DNA of 64,000 nucleotides. Origin: Halorarum salinum. Its GTDB lineage: Archaea > Halobacteriota > Halobacteria > Halobacteriales > Haloferacaceae. Below the pieces are notes generated by a model, which was given only the letters and a program-made list of their open reading frames with translations, was not told the origin of the DNA and made no database searches. The stretch lies in assembly GCF_013402875.1 (NCBI RefSeq), contig NZ_CP058579.1, positions 2,108,001-2,172,000 on the forward strand, written 5' to 3'. A program made the position numbers and the translations under genes. Below are positions 9,751 through 18,518 of this stretch, in pieces (within the stretch, counting starts at the first letter, position 1; every line of letters begins with the position of its first letter).

Positions 9751-11534
9751 AGCGCACCACCCGGTTTGAGATTCCTCCGGACGAGCAGGCCGTTCACCGG
9801 CCAAGCGATGAGGAACCCGACGAGCGTGGCAAACGCCATCACGCCGAACCAGAGGATGTTATCGTCTCCTGGCATCATCTCCAGATTGAGCATCATCAAC
9901 ACCCACATCCCCCCCATCATCCCGATGGAGACACTGGTCATACTCACGGCAACGATTTTTGCGCCTTGTTCCGCTGCGGACCTGGTGTCGAGGCCCTGGG
10001 AGTCCATCAGCATGGGGATGTGGAAGACGAGCCACGAGACGAGGAACGCGACGACGTAGACGATGACGATGAGGAGCGTCATCGCGTTCCCGAGCCAGAA
10101 GAGCGGGCCATCGATGACGAGCATCGGGATTCCAAAGTAGTTGAGGAGGAACGCAGTGGCGATCATCGTGCTGGCGGCGAAGCCGACGCCCATAGCGGTC
10201 GCTGTAGCTGCTCGGAGCCAGTATGGACGCAGGACGCGTGGACCCTGATCGGTGGTAACGATCTGTCTCCCACGGTAGGACAGCCAGTAGAGCCCGAGTC
10301 CGAACGGACCAAGTACGAGCGTGAACAGTGGCCAGACCATCTTCGTCCAATCGTTCATCTCGGGGAGTCGATGGCGTGAATGGGCGAACACGAATGACGA
10401 ACCGAGGAGGCTGAATGCCGCCCACACTGCAGCAAGGGACTCAAGTGGGCTTAGCCCGGCCCCCTGATGACGGTACTGCGTAATCTCGACCGCGTAGTCG
10501 AGACGGCCCTGTGACACCCAGGACACCTCCTCCGTCGATCCCATCGCGAACAGGTGGTTGAACGGTCCTTCTGCAGGCGTCGAGAACCACGCCGGCTGGG
10601 TCTGCCAGGCGTAGTTTTCAGTGACAGCCGGTAGGCTTCCGTCCTCGTTTACAAGCAAGATCGGCCCGGCCTTCCCATATTGAAGGTTTGCCGTCGAGAC
10701 GCCGTGTTCCCATTCGCCAGGGTTCACGAGCATGAAGTTGTAGTACCCCACTTTGTCGCGTTCGTGAATCCCCCAGCCGAAGTCGCGGGACTCGTCCCGA
10801 AACTCCGCGACCTCGACTGCGTGTGCCTGGGGAGTCTGCCCTGCAACGCGGGTCCACCGGACGTCAAGCTCCGAAAGCGCATCGTCGCTGACGAGGCGGG
10901 GCGGCGCGAGGACGTATGCATGGGATGCGTTCGTCTCCTCGATTGCCCGTTGAGTGGCGTCCGGAGTCCCGTTCTGGTTCGCGTACAGAATCGGGTCGCC
11001 GGAATACGCGCTCCATGCCGCCGCCGGAAGCGCCCATCGGGGCGCTTCTGAACTCACGATGATGACGTTGTTCGGACTGACGTCGTCGGACGAGTTCCCG
11101 CGAGTCGCGATCTCTGCTGCCGTCTCAGCAGAGTTCCCGCCGGAGACAGTCACCGTGGAGACGTTTGCGTCATCCGTTCCGTTACCGCCGTTTGGAGCAC
11201 TGGCGTTCCCGAACAGGAGTATCGCATCTTCACTCGCCCGCAAGCGGGATGCTGCAACTGCTGCCTGCCAATCGTTCTCCGGAACGCGAACGACCGTCGA
11301 GTACTCCAACCCGGACCCGGCCGGCCGAGCTGCCTGGGCTGTAAGTTCACTCTGGCGCTGTGGGTTATCGACGGGGAATCGGCTGACGTCTTTCGTCTGC
11401 ATCGTCGAGTACGACGCGTCAGGGGTCTGTCCGTAGTCGAACAGCGTCAACCCGACCACGTAGAGGGGTTGCGTTGCGACAAGAATCGCCACGACGGCGG
11501 CGACACCGATTGCTATCGTTTTCCAGAGGTCCAT
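9747..11534 (-). CDS. Membrane protein: CWB2-like ectodomain fused to DUF4396
   Basis: A 595-residue protein. One N-terminal membrane helix (about 5-30) is followed by a ~340-residue outer domain with two or three degenerate units of the same fold as the next gene (NNVIIVSSEAPRWALPAAAW; NFMLVNPGEWEHGV with GPILLVNEDGSLPAV). The last ~220 residues hold about six membrane helices resembling DUF4396, including WPLFTLVLGPFGLGLYW. One helix is strikingly Met-rich (SIGMMGGMWVLMMLNLEMMP), and another stretch reads HIPMLMD. Met-rich helices often handle Cu(I), so a copper role is inferred, not shown. It is the first gene of the overlapping three-gene operon and is related to its partner by the shared outer fold. 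Confidence 0.8.
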   Translation of the reverse strand: MDLWKTIAIGVAAVVAILVATQPLYVVGLTLFDYGQTPDASYSTMQTKDVSRFPVDNPQRQSELTAQAARPAGSGLEYSTVVRVPENDWQAAVAASRLRASEDAILLFGNASAPNGGNGTDDANVSTVTVSGGNSAETAAEIATRGNSSDDVSPNNVIIVSSEAPRWALPAAAWSAYSGDPILYANQNGTPDATQRAIEETNASHAYVLAPPRLVSDDALSELDVRWTRVAGQTPQAHAVEVAEFRDESRDFGWGIHERDKVGYYNFMLVNPGEWEHGVSTANLQYGKAGPILLVNEDGSLPAVTENYAWQTQPAWFSTPAEGPFNHLFAMGSTEEVSWVSQGRLDYAVEITQYRHQGAGLSPLESLAAVWAAFSLLGSSFVFAHSRHRLPEMNDWTKMVWPLFTLVLGPFGLGLYWLSYRGRQIVTTDQGPRVLRPYWLRAATATAMGVGFAASTMIATAFLLNYFGIPMLVIDGPLFWLGNAMTLLIVIVYVVAFLVSWLVFHIPMLMDSQGLDTRSAAEQGAKIVAVSMTSVSIGMMGGMWVLMMLNLEMMPGDDNILWFGVMAFATLVGFLIAWPVNGLLVRRNLKPGGAL

Positions 11535-11666
11535 CTCAGTGTTCGTCGTTTTCGTCTAGAGGTGACGGGGGTCGGAAGCGTCGTGTCCACTCTACGAAGC
11601 GGACAGGCTCGGCCGAAGGAGGGTTTATCATGGCTCAATCCCCCCCATAAACCTCGATCGAAGCGA

Positions 11667-12020
11667 TTACGCCGACATCATGTCCCGACAGCTCTCCGCG
11701 CACTCGCGGAGGACCTCGGCACACACCTGGCAGTGCTCGGCGTCGTGGCGCTCGCACTCCTCGGCGCACTCCTCGCAGGCGCCGGCGCAGACCTCGGCAA
11801 GCTGGGCGCTGTAGTTCGAATCGCGCGCCATGAAGCGTGCGTGGAGCGTCGTGAGGTCGGCGACGTCCCGACAGAGCCTGAGACACTCCGCCATCTCCTC
11901 GCCCTCGCCGGCGCACTCGTCGGCGCACCACTCGCACGCCTGCGCGGCCTCGAAGCAGTTGTCGATGCACTGTGCCATCCGTTCGTTCTCGCCCACGTGG
12001 TCGATCTCTGTCAGTGCCAT
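11667..12020 (-). CDS. csp: Four-helix-bundle copper-storage protein (Csp/DUF326)
   Basis: A 117-residue protein with 15 cysteines in helical spacing (for example CIDNCFEAAQACEWCADEC near residues 18-36 and CAGACEECAEEC near 78-89). This matches the Csp/DUF326 family, four-helix bundles that line the core with Cys thiolates and store many Cu(I) ions. No signal peptide is visible, so it should be a cytosolic Csp3-type store, buffering copper before export by an ATPase such as the CopB encoded 5.3 kb away. Strong acidity suits the cytoplasm of a halophile. It lies upstream of the CWB2/DUF4396 operon on the same strand with a 132-base gap. Confidence 0.9.
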   Translation of the reverse strand: MALTEIDHVGENERMAQCIDNCFEAAQACEWCADECAGEGEEMAECLRLCRDVADLTTLHARFMARDSNYSAQLAEVCAGACEECAEECERHDAEHCQVCAEVLRECAESCRDMMSA

Positions 12021-12351
12021 TCCGGTTCGTCCGTTCGCCGCGGAGCCGTTTTGTTATCATCCTCCCAAGGACGGTCGAGTAACTAGTGAGGTGCCGGGTC
12101 CGGGCGGTAACTCGGCCGTTCTCCGCGGCCGGTCGGGACGGACTCCCGGGTCTGCCGTCCCGTCGCCGCCGGCCGCGCTCACGGTAGAGCGCCGTCGGGC
12201 GCCGTCGAACGAACCCGGCGTCCTGCCTCCGCGTGCTCGTACGGTCTCCCTGTTCGGCGGTAGGTCACCCCCTACCCGGTCGGCCCCTGTACGGTCCCGC
12301 CCGCAACGGCCGGCCAGTACATTAACGCTCGCACGTCACGTACGCTAGCCC
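12021..12351. other. Intergenic region between divergent genes
   Basis: A 331-base gap between the copper-storage gene and the membrane/regulator pair. An AT-rich patch at about 12050-12060 could serve as the TATA element of the leftward gene, and a weaker one near 12320-12325 for the rightward pair. I see no further coding frame, repeat or RNA gene. Confidence 0.6.
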
Positions 12352-12663
12352 GTGACTGACACGCTCCTCCACGCGCTCAGCGTTCCGTTCGCGCTCGTCG
12401 CCGGAACCGGTGCGGGAGTCCTCGCCGTGCTCTCGTGGCGCCTGCTGCGGGGATCGCCGCTGGGGACGGTGATGGGCGTGGCGTCCGCGGCGATGGCGGT
12501 GATCACCGCCCACCACGCCGTCCTGCTCGTGATGGGGCCGGACACGCTCGTCACTGAGTTGTTCGGGAGCGGAACGTACACAGCCGTCGCCGTCCTCGTG
12601 GCCGTGGCGATCAGGGGGCACCGACGACGGGAGCGGGCCGACGCCGCGACCGATCCGCCATGA
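12352..12663 (+). CDS. Small three-helix membrane protein
   Basis: A 103-residue protein from a GTG start with three hydrophobic segments (about 8-32, 38-62, 75-92) and a basic then acidic tail. I do not recognise the family. The stop overlaps the start of the next gene by ATGA, indicating that the two are made together. Two adjacent His residues (TAHHAVLL) in the second segment could be functional. In this context it may be a sensor or accessory membrane partner of the downstream tethered regulator, which is inference. Confidence 0.7.
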   Translation: MTDTLLHALSVPFALVAGTGAGVLAVLSWRLLRGSPLGTVMGVASAAMAVITAHHAVLLVMGPDTLVTELFGSGTYTAVAVLVAVAIRGHRRRERADAATDPP

Positions 12664-13235
12664 CGGCGCTTTCCCCGTTTCACGCGTACGACCTCCTCGT
12701 GAGCCTCGTGGTCGGGATCGAACTCCTCTACTTCCTCCGCCTGGCGTCGCCCGCCGTGGAGCACCGACGGCGCCTGCTCGCGACCGTCGTAGGACTGGTC
12801 GCCTTCGTCGTCGGCGGACCGGTCGCGGAGACGGTCCTGCCGGACGCGGTCCACTGGGTCCACGGCGGGGCCGCGCTCCTCGTCGTCCTCGGCCTGTACA
12901 GCCCGGTCCGCGACGACCTTCGGGCGGTCGAGCGGGCGGGGAGACCGTCGAACGCGCCGGATCGAATCCGTGACGCCGCCGACTGGACGACGCCGCTGGA
13001 CGGCGAGATACTCGCGCTGTTCGACTCCTCGGAGCTCATCCTCACCCCGGCGATCGTCGCGGTGAACATCGGCTACAGCCGGGAGGAGGTCAACCGTCGG
13101 CTGCGGACCCTGGAGTCCCACGGCCTCCTCGAGCGCGTGGAGCGCGGGAAGTACCGGCTGACCGACCGGGGCGAACGGTGCCTCCGGGGGGACCGCGAGG
13201 CGACCCAGTCGACGGGGCCGGCCGGCGGGAACTGA
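12660..13235 (+). CDS. Membrane-tethered winged-helix regulator
   Basis: A 191-residue protein with three N-terminal membrane segments (about 9-30, 40-62, 66-84) and a C-terminal winged helix (about 118-180: DGEILALFDSSELILTP, VNRRLRTLESHGLLERV, KYRLTDRG). The DNA-binding part resembles the phage PhiH1 repressor-like winged helices common in haloarchaea. A membrane-bound one-component regulator is the simplest reading: an envelope signal modulates DNA binding. It sits between the copper-storage gene and a halocyanin gene, so control of those is a reasonable hypothesis. The start overlaps the upstream stop by ATGA. Confidence 0.78.
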   Translation: MTALSPFHAYDLLVSLVVGIELLYFLRLASPAVEHRRRLLATVVGLVAFVVGGPVAETVLPDAVHWVHGGAALLVVLGLYSPVRDDLRAVERAGRPSNAPDRIRDAADWTTPLDGEILALFDSSELILTPAIVAVNIGYSREEVNRRLRTLESHGLLERVERGKYRLTDRGERCLRGDREATQSTGPAGGN

Positions 13236-13333
13236 CCGCTTCCGCCCGGCGCACGTGATGCCGGCCGACGGCCGACGCAACGGGCCGAGCCGAAGTCGGC
13301 GCAGTCAAACCCCCCGGTCGCGTACGCCCCCCG

Positions 13334-13807
13334 ATGACGGACTCGACCGGGACCACGACGCGGACCGAGCGGCGACCGTTCCTGCGGGCGATCGGCGCCA
13401 CGGCCGTCGCCGGGACCGCCGCGCTCGCCGGGTGTGCCGGCGCCGACGGGGGTTCGGGCGACGGCGAGTACGACGGCTGGATGGAGAGTGCCGTCGGGTA
13501 CGACGGCGAGACCGCGGACCGCACGGGCGAGGACGAGGTGACCGTCGAGGTGGGCGCGGGCGACGGCTACTCCTTCTCGCCCGCTGCGGTCCGCGTGACG
13601 GACGGAACGACGGTGGTCTGGGAGTGGACCGGCCGAGGGAGCCGGCACAACGTCGTCGACGAGGGGGGAAGCTACGAGAGTCCGTACTACCGGGCCGAGG
13701 GGGAGACGTTCGAGCACGCGTTCGAGGAGGTCGGCACGTCGAAGTACGCCTGCGACCCGCACCGGAACATGGGGATGAAGGGCGTCGTCGACGTGGTCGA
13801 GGGGTAG
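13334..13807 (+). CDS. Halocyanin-type blue copper lipoprotein
   Basis: A 157-residue cupredoxin. The N-terminus has a twin-Arg leader (TERRPFLRAIGA) and a lipobox at Cys34 (LAGC), followed by a flexible Gly/Asp linker. The plastocyanin-like domain shows type 1 copper ligands His105 (GSRHNVV), Cys140, His143 and Met148 (YACDPH then GMKG). Halocyanins are membrane-anchored mobile electron carriers facing the outside and may pass electrons to terminal oxidases. It is transcribed alone, 98 bases after the regulator gene. Together with the multicopper oxidase and copper ATPase it adds another copper-dependent protein to this region. Confidence 0.92.
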   Translation: MTDSTGTTTRTERRPFLRAIGATAVAGTAALAGCAGADGGSGDGEYDGWMESAVGYDGETADRTGEDEVTVEVGAGDGYSFSPAAVRVTDGTTVVWEWTGRGSRHNVVDEGGSYESPYYRAEGETFEHAFEEVGTSKYACDPHRNMGMKGVVDVVEG

Positions 13808-13895
13808 CGGGGCGGCCGGTCGACGCGTCAGCAGGCGGTACCGCCCCTCCGGGTCTCCACAGGCCTTTCACTCCGTCGCCCCGATGGGACGGTAG

Positions 13896-14624
13896 ATGGT
13901 CTCCAGACGAACGGTTCTCTACGTCGCGGGCTCGGCCGGGGTCGCCGGCTGGCTGACGCGGGAGGGGTACGTCTCCGTCGACGCGGACGAGCCCTCGGTG
14001 TCCGTGGACGCCGGGGCGGTTCCCGAACTCGACGACGTCGTCGACGCGAGTCGGTTCGACCGCCCGTCCGACACGTCCCCCGGAGCGTCGCCGAACGACG
14101 GGGCGGACGGCCGGGACGCCGACGAGGAGTGGTCGACGCCCTCGGCCGACGGCGACTGGGACCCCGTCGCCTCGGGGCGGGCCGCACACGACGAGGTGAA
14201 CGAGCGGCGCGCCGACGCGGGGGTCGCCGAGGTGGCCTGGGACGACGCGCTGTTCGGGATCGCCCAGCGGTACGCCGAGCGGATGGCCGAGGAGGAGTTC
14301 TTCTCCCACACGGACCCGTCGGGCGGGGACTTCAGCGACAGGTACGAGGACGCCGGGTACGCATGTCGCGTCGACGCGGGCGACGACGGGTACGCGACCG
14401 GCGGGGAGAACCTCGCGCGGACGTGGTGGAAGCGGCGCGTCCGGACGGAGTCCGGGACGGCCGTCCACTCCACCCCCGAGGAACTGGCCGAGGGGGCCGT
14501 CGAACAGTGGATGAACTCGACCGGCCACCGCGAGAACCTCCTGCGCGACTACTGGAACAACGAGGGGATCGGGTTCGACAGGGACGACGAGGGGAAGGTG
14601 TACGCCGTCCAGAACTTCTGTTGA
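13896..14624 (+). CDS. CAP (SCP/PR-1) domain secreted protein
   Basis: A 242-residue protein with a short leader (VSRRTVLYVAGSAGVAGWL) that looks like a Tat signal, a low-complexity Asp/Ser linker to about residue 95, and a C-terminal CAP domain. The domain has AHDEVNERRADAG, the His of FFSHTDPSGG, and later GENLART plus STGHRENLL, the characteristic CAP signature with its second His. The CAP fold in prokaryotes is extracellular, with poorly defined activity. The final residues (YAVQNFC) end in Cys. It lies 88 bases after the halocyanin gene and may share its transcript. Confidence 0.85.
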   Translation: MVSRRTVLYVAGSAGVAGWLTREGYVSVDADEPSVSVDAGAVPELDDVVDASRFDRPSDTSPGASPNDGADGRDADEEWSTPSADGDWDPVASGRAAHDEVNERRADAGVAEVAWDDALFGIAQRYAERMAEEEFFSHTDPSGGDFSDRYEDAGYACRVDAGDDGYATGGENLARTWWKRRVRTESGTAVHSTPEELAEGAVEQWMNSTGHRENLLRDYWNNEGIGFDRDDEGKVYAVQNFC

Positions 14625-14891
14625 GCGGCGGTCCCGCCGGATCCCGATCGCGGTCCACCCTCCGACCCGTCGGTCGGTTGCTACGATTTCGCTCGACCGG
14701 CTCGGTTGAAACTCCACCGAACGGACGCTGTTCCGTGTGACACGGCCGGGAAATAGGACTGCCAACGTACCCTCGGTGGACCCCTCAGGTAGAGCCGTTG
14801 TGTTCGCTAGCCTGCACTGTCGACAGGAAGCGGCATCGGGACGCTCGCCCTGACCCGAATCGGACCGAAAGACGGGGAGGCAGGAACTACG

Positions 14892-15377
14892 CTAGGCTGC
14901 CCTCGACGACGGTGACGACGTCTCGTCGCCGCTTTCTCGGTTCCTCCGTCCTCGCAATCCGACGATTCCGGCGCCAACGAGGAGGCCGCCGCCGGCGACG
15001 AGCAGGAACGGCTCGGCGCCGAAGACGAACATGATCGGTTCACCGGAGAACCGATACGTCGTTTCCGTGTAGAGCGGGTAGGGTAGCGAGCGCGCCGCGA
15101 TGATCATCGTCCGGCACGCCTCGAACAGGACGGCTCCACCGACCGCCGCTGGCACGATGGAAAGACGCTTCCTTCGGAGGGAGACGGCTGCCCCACCGAT
15201 TCCGATGACTCCCGTTCCTGTGAGCAACCACTCTCTCCGCCCGAGTACTTCCCCACCGGCATTGATCGTTCCCTGGTACCCCGGTGCAACGTGCAGAACT
15301 CCCTGATGAATCCCGACTACGATCGCCGCGTATCCAGCGATCGCGAGGACGACGGGGACCACCGTGTCGTCTCTCAT
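14892..15377 (-). CDS. Four-helix membrane protein of unknown function
   Basis: A 161-residue protein with four hydrophobic segments (about 7-27, 52-68, 76-97, 116-140) and a charged, Arg/Ser-rich C-terminus. No family is recognised. A clear TATA element lies about 25 bases before the ATG, which supports the start and a leaderless transcript. It stands alone: the preceding 267 bases and the following ~250 bases show no gene. Confidence 0.65.
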   Translation of the reverse strand: MRDDTVVPVVLAIAGYAAIVVGIHQGVLHVAPGYQGTINAGGEVLGRREWLLTGTGVIGIGGAAVSLRRKRLSIVPAAVGGAVLFEACRTMIIAARSLPYPLYTETTYRFSGEPIMFVFGAEPFLLVAGGGLLVGAGIVGLRGRRNRESGDETSSPSSRAA

Positions 15378-15398
15378 GGAATAATTACTATAGGTGTG

Positions 15399-15406
15399 AT
15401 ATTTAA
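15399..15406 (-). promoter_or_regulatory. TATA box of the 15377 gene
   Basis: Read on the minus strand this is TTAAATAT, centred about 25 bases before the ATG at 15377. It stands out in otherwise GC-rich DNA and fits a leaderless haloarchaeal promoter. Confidence 0.7.
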
Positions 15407-15623
15407 TCGTAGCGCTGGGATTCCGAAGTGACCGAGGTTCTCACTGGTCAGTGGCCCGATTCACGTCCCGGTGAGCACGGACGAGGACCTTCGAACGGCA
15501 CCCCTCCGCCCTGCCGAACGACTCCTCCATGCTTCCCTCTTGAAACATCAAATCCATCACGCGCCGAGGATTTCGACGGAGTCGCTCGCCGCGAACGCAC
15601 CCGACCCCGACGGCGACGGCCGG

Positions 15624-16748
15624 TCACACGAGCCCCTCGAACGCCTCCCCGGCGAGCCCCGGGCCGTCCGGCACCGCGACCCGGCCGTCGACGACGGGTA
15701 CCGGATCGTCGGCGACGTCGGCAGCAAGCAGGTCCCCCGTCGCGAGGCCGTGGGCGCGCTCGGCCCCGCCGGGGATCGCCGCGGCGAGGTGGACGGCCCC
15801 GGCCCGGGCGACCGCCGCGTCGACCGTCGTCGTGACCACCGGGTCGACCCCGCGGCGGGCCGCCGCGCGCGCGACCGCCGCCGCCCGTTCGAGTCCGCCG
15901 ATCGCCATCGGCTTCAGCACCAGGGCGTCCGCCGCGTCGGCCGCCAGCGCCGCGAACGGGCCGCACGCGGCGAGCGACTCGTCGAGGGCGACGGGCGCGC
16001 CGACCCCACGGAGCGCGGCGTGGCCCGCCAGGTCCCCCGCGGAAAGGGGCTGTTCGACGTACGCGACGACCCCCTCCAGCGTCCGGAGCGCCCGGGTCGC
16101 CGTCTCCCGGTCCCACGCACCGTTCGCGTCCGCCCTGAGGGTCGCCGTCGCGTCGTCGGCGTCCGCGTCCTCGCCGACCGACGCCCCGTCCGACGCCGCA
16201 TCCGGCGGCGTCGCCCCCACGGCGTCGGCGACCGCTTCGATCCGTTCGAGGTCCTCGGCCAGCGGTCGCGCGCCGACCTTCACCTTCAGGGTCCGGAACC
16301 CCGCCGCGACCGCCGACTCGGCCGCCGCGACCGTCTCGGCGACCGGACCGTCGCCGACCGTCGCGTTCGCCGGCACCGACTCGGCGGGGTCGGGCCGACC
16401 GTCCCCTTGGCGCGCGAGCGTCGTCGCGACCGAGTCCCCCCGCCGCCTCGCGAACGCGTCCCGGAACGCGAGCGTGACGGCGTGGCGGGCCGCGGGCGTG
16501 TCGACCCCCGGCAGCGGCCCGTCCGAGGCGGCGCGGAGCGCGTCGCGACAGGCGTCCGGCGCCTCCGTCCACCCGGGGAGCGGCGCCGCCTCGCCGACGC
16601 CGCTCGTCCCGCCCGCGTCGACCCCGACGAGGAACCCCTCCCGTTCGGTTATCCCTCCCCTGGCGGTGGCGAGCGGGCGCTCGAGGCCGACGGCGAACTC
16701 CCGGCAGCGGAGGCGCCCCGACCCGCGGTCGCCCCGGGGTCGGCTCAT
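15624..16748 (-). CDS. menC: o-Succinylbenzoate synthase
   Basis: A 374-residue enolase-superfamily enzyme that dehydrates SHCHC to o-succinylbenzoate in menaquinone synthesis. Motifs in order are LKVKVG (catalytic Lys), RADANGAW (metal Asp), YVEQPL (metal Glu), VALDES (metal Asp) and LVLKPMAIGG (second catalytic Lys). An Asp/Ala-rich insertion (about residues 190-210) interrupts the barrel. The start (ATG 16748) overlaps the stop of the adjacent prenyltransferase gene by ATGA, so menA and menC are co-translated. The neighbouring menA, menB, menD and isochorismate synthase genes make menC far more likely than dipeptide epimerase, a related activity. Confidence 0.9.
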   Translation of the reverse strand: MSRPRGDRGSGRLRCREFAVGLERPLATARGGITEREGFLVGVDAGGTSGVGEAAPLPGWTEAPDACRDALRAASDGPLPGVDTPAARHAVTLAFRDAFARRRGDSVATTLARQGDGRPDPAESVPANATVGDGPVAETVAAAESAVAAGFRTLKVKVGARPLAEDLERIEAVADAVGATPPDAASDGASVGEDADADDATATLRADANGAWDRETATRALRTLEGVVAYVEQPLSAGDLAGHAALRGVGAPVALDESLAACGPFAALAADAADALVLKPMAIGGLERAAAVARAAARRGVDPVVTTTVDAAVARAGAVHLAAAIPGGAERAHGLATGDLLAADVADDPVPVVDGRVAVPDGPGLAGEAFEGLV

Positions 16749-17680
16749 AGCGCGAGTCCGAGCGCGAACAGCGCCGAGAACGCCGCGAGGAGCTTCCCGG
16801 TCCGTTCGAGCGCGGGGTTCAGCGCCTCCCCCGACGTCTCGGCGAGCAGGGTTCGCGCGACGAGGGCGGCGTACGGGAGCGTGAGGAGCGGGAGCAGCGT
16901 CGTCGGGGCGGACGTGGCGGCCGCGAGGCCGACCGGGACCGCGTACGCCAGCGCCAGCAGTGCGAGGAACTGGGCGCGTGCGACGCCGTAGCCGAACCGG
17001 ACGACCAGCGTGCGCTTGCCGGTCGTGGCGTCCTCCTCGCGGTCGCGGACGTTGTTCACGACGAGGATGTCGGTGGAGATGGCGGCGACCGGCAGCGACG
17101 CGACCACCGCGACGAGGGGGACCAGTTCCGGCCGGGGGACGAGCGTGAGGAATTCGACGCCGAGGCGGGCGGCCGCCTGCACGTAGTAGGTGCCCGTGAC
17201 CGCGACGAGGCCGAAGAAGACGAACACGAAGAGGTCGCCGAGGCCGTGGTAGCCGAGCGGGTACGGCCCGCCGGTGTAGGCCACCCCGGCAGCGACCGAC
17301 AGCAGGCCGACGATCAGGATCGGAAGCCCGCCGACGGCGACGAGGTAGGTGCCGACGACGATCGCGGCCGCGAACGTGAGCCACATGGCCCGCTTCACCT
17401 CGGCCGGGTCGATGAGTCCCCCGGCCGTCACGCGGGTGAACCCCTCCCGATCCGCGGTGTCGGCGCCCTGGACGGCGTCGTAGTAGTCGTTCGCGAAGTT
17501 CGTCCCGATCTGGATCAGGACGGCGCCAAGCAGCGCGACGAGCGCCGGGAGCGGCGCGAACACTCCCCGTCCGACCGCCAGGCCCGCGCCGACGAGGACG
17601 GGCGAGACGGCGGCCGGCATGGTCTGCGGGCGCGCGGCCATGAGCCAGGCCCGCGACCGCGACACCTCCCGAGTACTCAT
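16745..17680 (-). CDS. menA: 1,4-Dihydroxy-2-naphthoate polyprenyltransferase
   Basis: A 311-residue UbiA-type membrane prenyltransferase that attaches the isoprenoid chain to DHNA, the first membrane step of menaquinone synthesis. It has eight or nine hydrophobic segments. The two Asp-rich motifs are NFANDYYDAVQGAD (about residues 61-74) and NNVRDREED (about 189-197), which bind the Mg-diphosphate substrate. I chose the ATG giving MSTREVSRSRAW; earlier in-frame starts would add an Arg/Pro-rich stretch with no homology. The stop overlaps the menC start by four bases. The divergent neighbour at 17829 leaves a 148-base shared promoter region. Confidence 0.92.
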   Translation of the reverse strand: MSTREVSRSRAWLMAARPQTMPAAVSPVLVGAGLAVGRGVFAPLPALVALLGAVLIQIGTNFANDYYDAVQGADTADREGFTRVTAGGLIDPAEVKRAMWLTFAAAIVVGTYLVAVGGLPILIVGLLSVAAGVAYTGGPYPLGYHGLGDLFVFVFFGLVAVTGTYYVQAAARLGVEFLTLVPRPELVPLVAVVASLPVAAISTDILVVNNVRDREEDATTGKRTLVVRFGYGVARAQFLALLALAYAVPVGLAAATSAPTTLLPLLTLPYAALVARTLLAETSGEALNPALERTGKLLAAFSALFALGLAL

Positions 17681-17828
17681 TGCCGGTGGTTCGGCCGACC
17701 CGTCCCTGAAAGTTACCATCGACGGCGGGGCCGGCGCGGACCGTCGGACCGCCGGACGGGACCGACCGGCGGGCCTCCGCCCGCCGGGCCGCCGGCAGGA
17801 TGACGTACCGCCGGCGCGAGCGGCCGCC

Positions 17829-18374
17829 ATGGCCCGCGTTCCCTACACAGCCCCCGACGACGTGCCCGCCGAACACCGCGACCTGCTCGTCTCCGCGCTG
17901 CAGGACCGTCCGCTCAACGTGTACCGCGCGCTCGGGAACAATCCGGCCGTGCTCGCGGGGCTCCGCGGGTTCCTCTCGTCGCTGTGGGCCGACACCGGCC
18001 TGTCCGAGCGCGAGCGCGAACTCGTGATCCTCGCGACCGCACGGGAGGTCGGGAACGAGTACGAGTGGCACCAGCACGTCCGGATCGCCCGGGGGATCGG
18101 CATCCCCCACGACGAGGTCGCCGCGATCGGCGCGGGCGACTTCGCCCCGTTCGAGGGGCACGAGGCGGCGCTGCTGGCGTACGCCCGCGCGACCCTCCGC
18201 GGGGAGGTCGACGACGACCGACACGATGCCGTCGCGGGGGCGTTCGACGACGCGACGGCCGTCGGGGTCGCGGCGCTGGCGGAGGGGTACGCCGCCCTCG
18301 GCGGGGTGATCGACGCGCTCGACGTCGAACTCGAGGACGGGGAGGCGTTCGTCGGCTGGGACCCGCGGGAGTGA
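17829..18374 (+). CDS. Carboxymuconolactone decarboxylase/AhpD family protein
   Basis: A 181-residue helical protein of the CMD family (LSERERELVILATAREVGNEYEWHQHV, here split across residues 60-85). The catalytic CxxC of AhpD alkylhydroperoxidases is absent; the EWxQH motif is kept, as in peroxidase-related or lactone-decarboxylase members. The reaction is therefore not predictable. I chose the ATG preceding ARVPYTAPDD. It diverges from menA. Its neighbours give no clear pathway. Confidence 0.8.
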   Translation: MARVPYTAPDDVPAEHRDLLVSALQDRPLNVYRALGNNPAVLAGLRGFLSSLWADTGLSERERELVILATAREVGNEYEWHQHVRIARGIGIPHDEVAAIGAGDFAPFEGHEAALLAYARATLRGEVDDDRHDAVAGAFDDATAVGVAALAEGYAALGGVIDALDVELEDGEAFVGWDPRE

Positions 18375-18518
18375 CCCTGCCGCCGAACCGGCGTCGGCAG
18401 GGTGCCGCCGTGAACGGCCGCGCTGGGGCGCGACCACGACGTCCCCCGGCAGTTCCACGGCGGGGTTGACCGGGACCGGCAGGTACTCGGCGCCGCCCGG
18501 CAACCTAGCGCCGACCAA

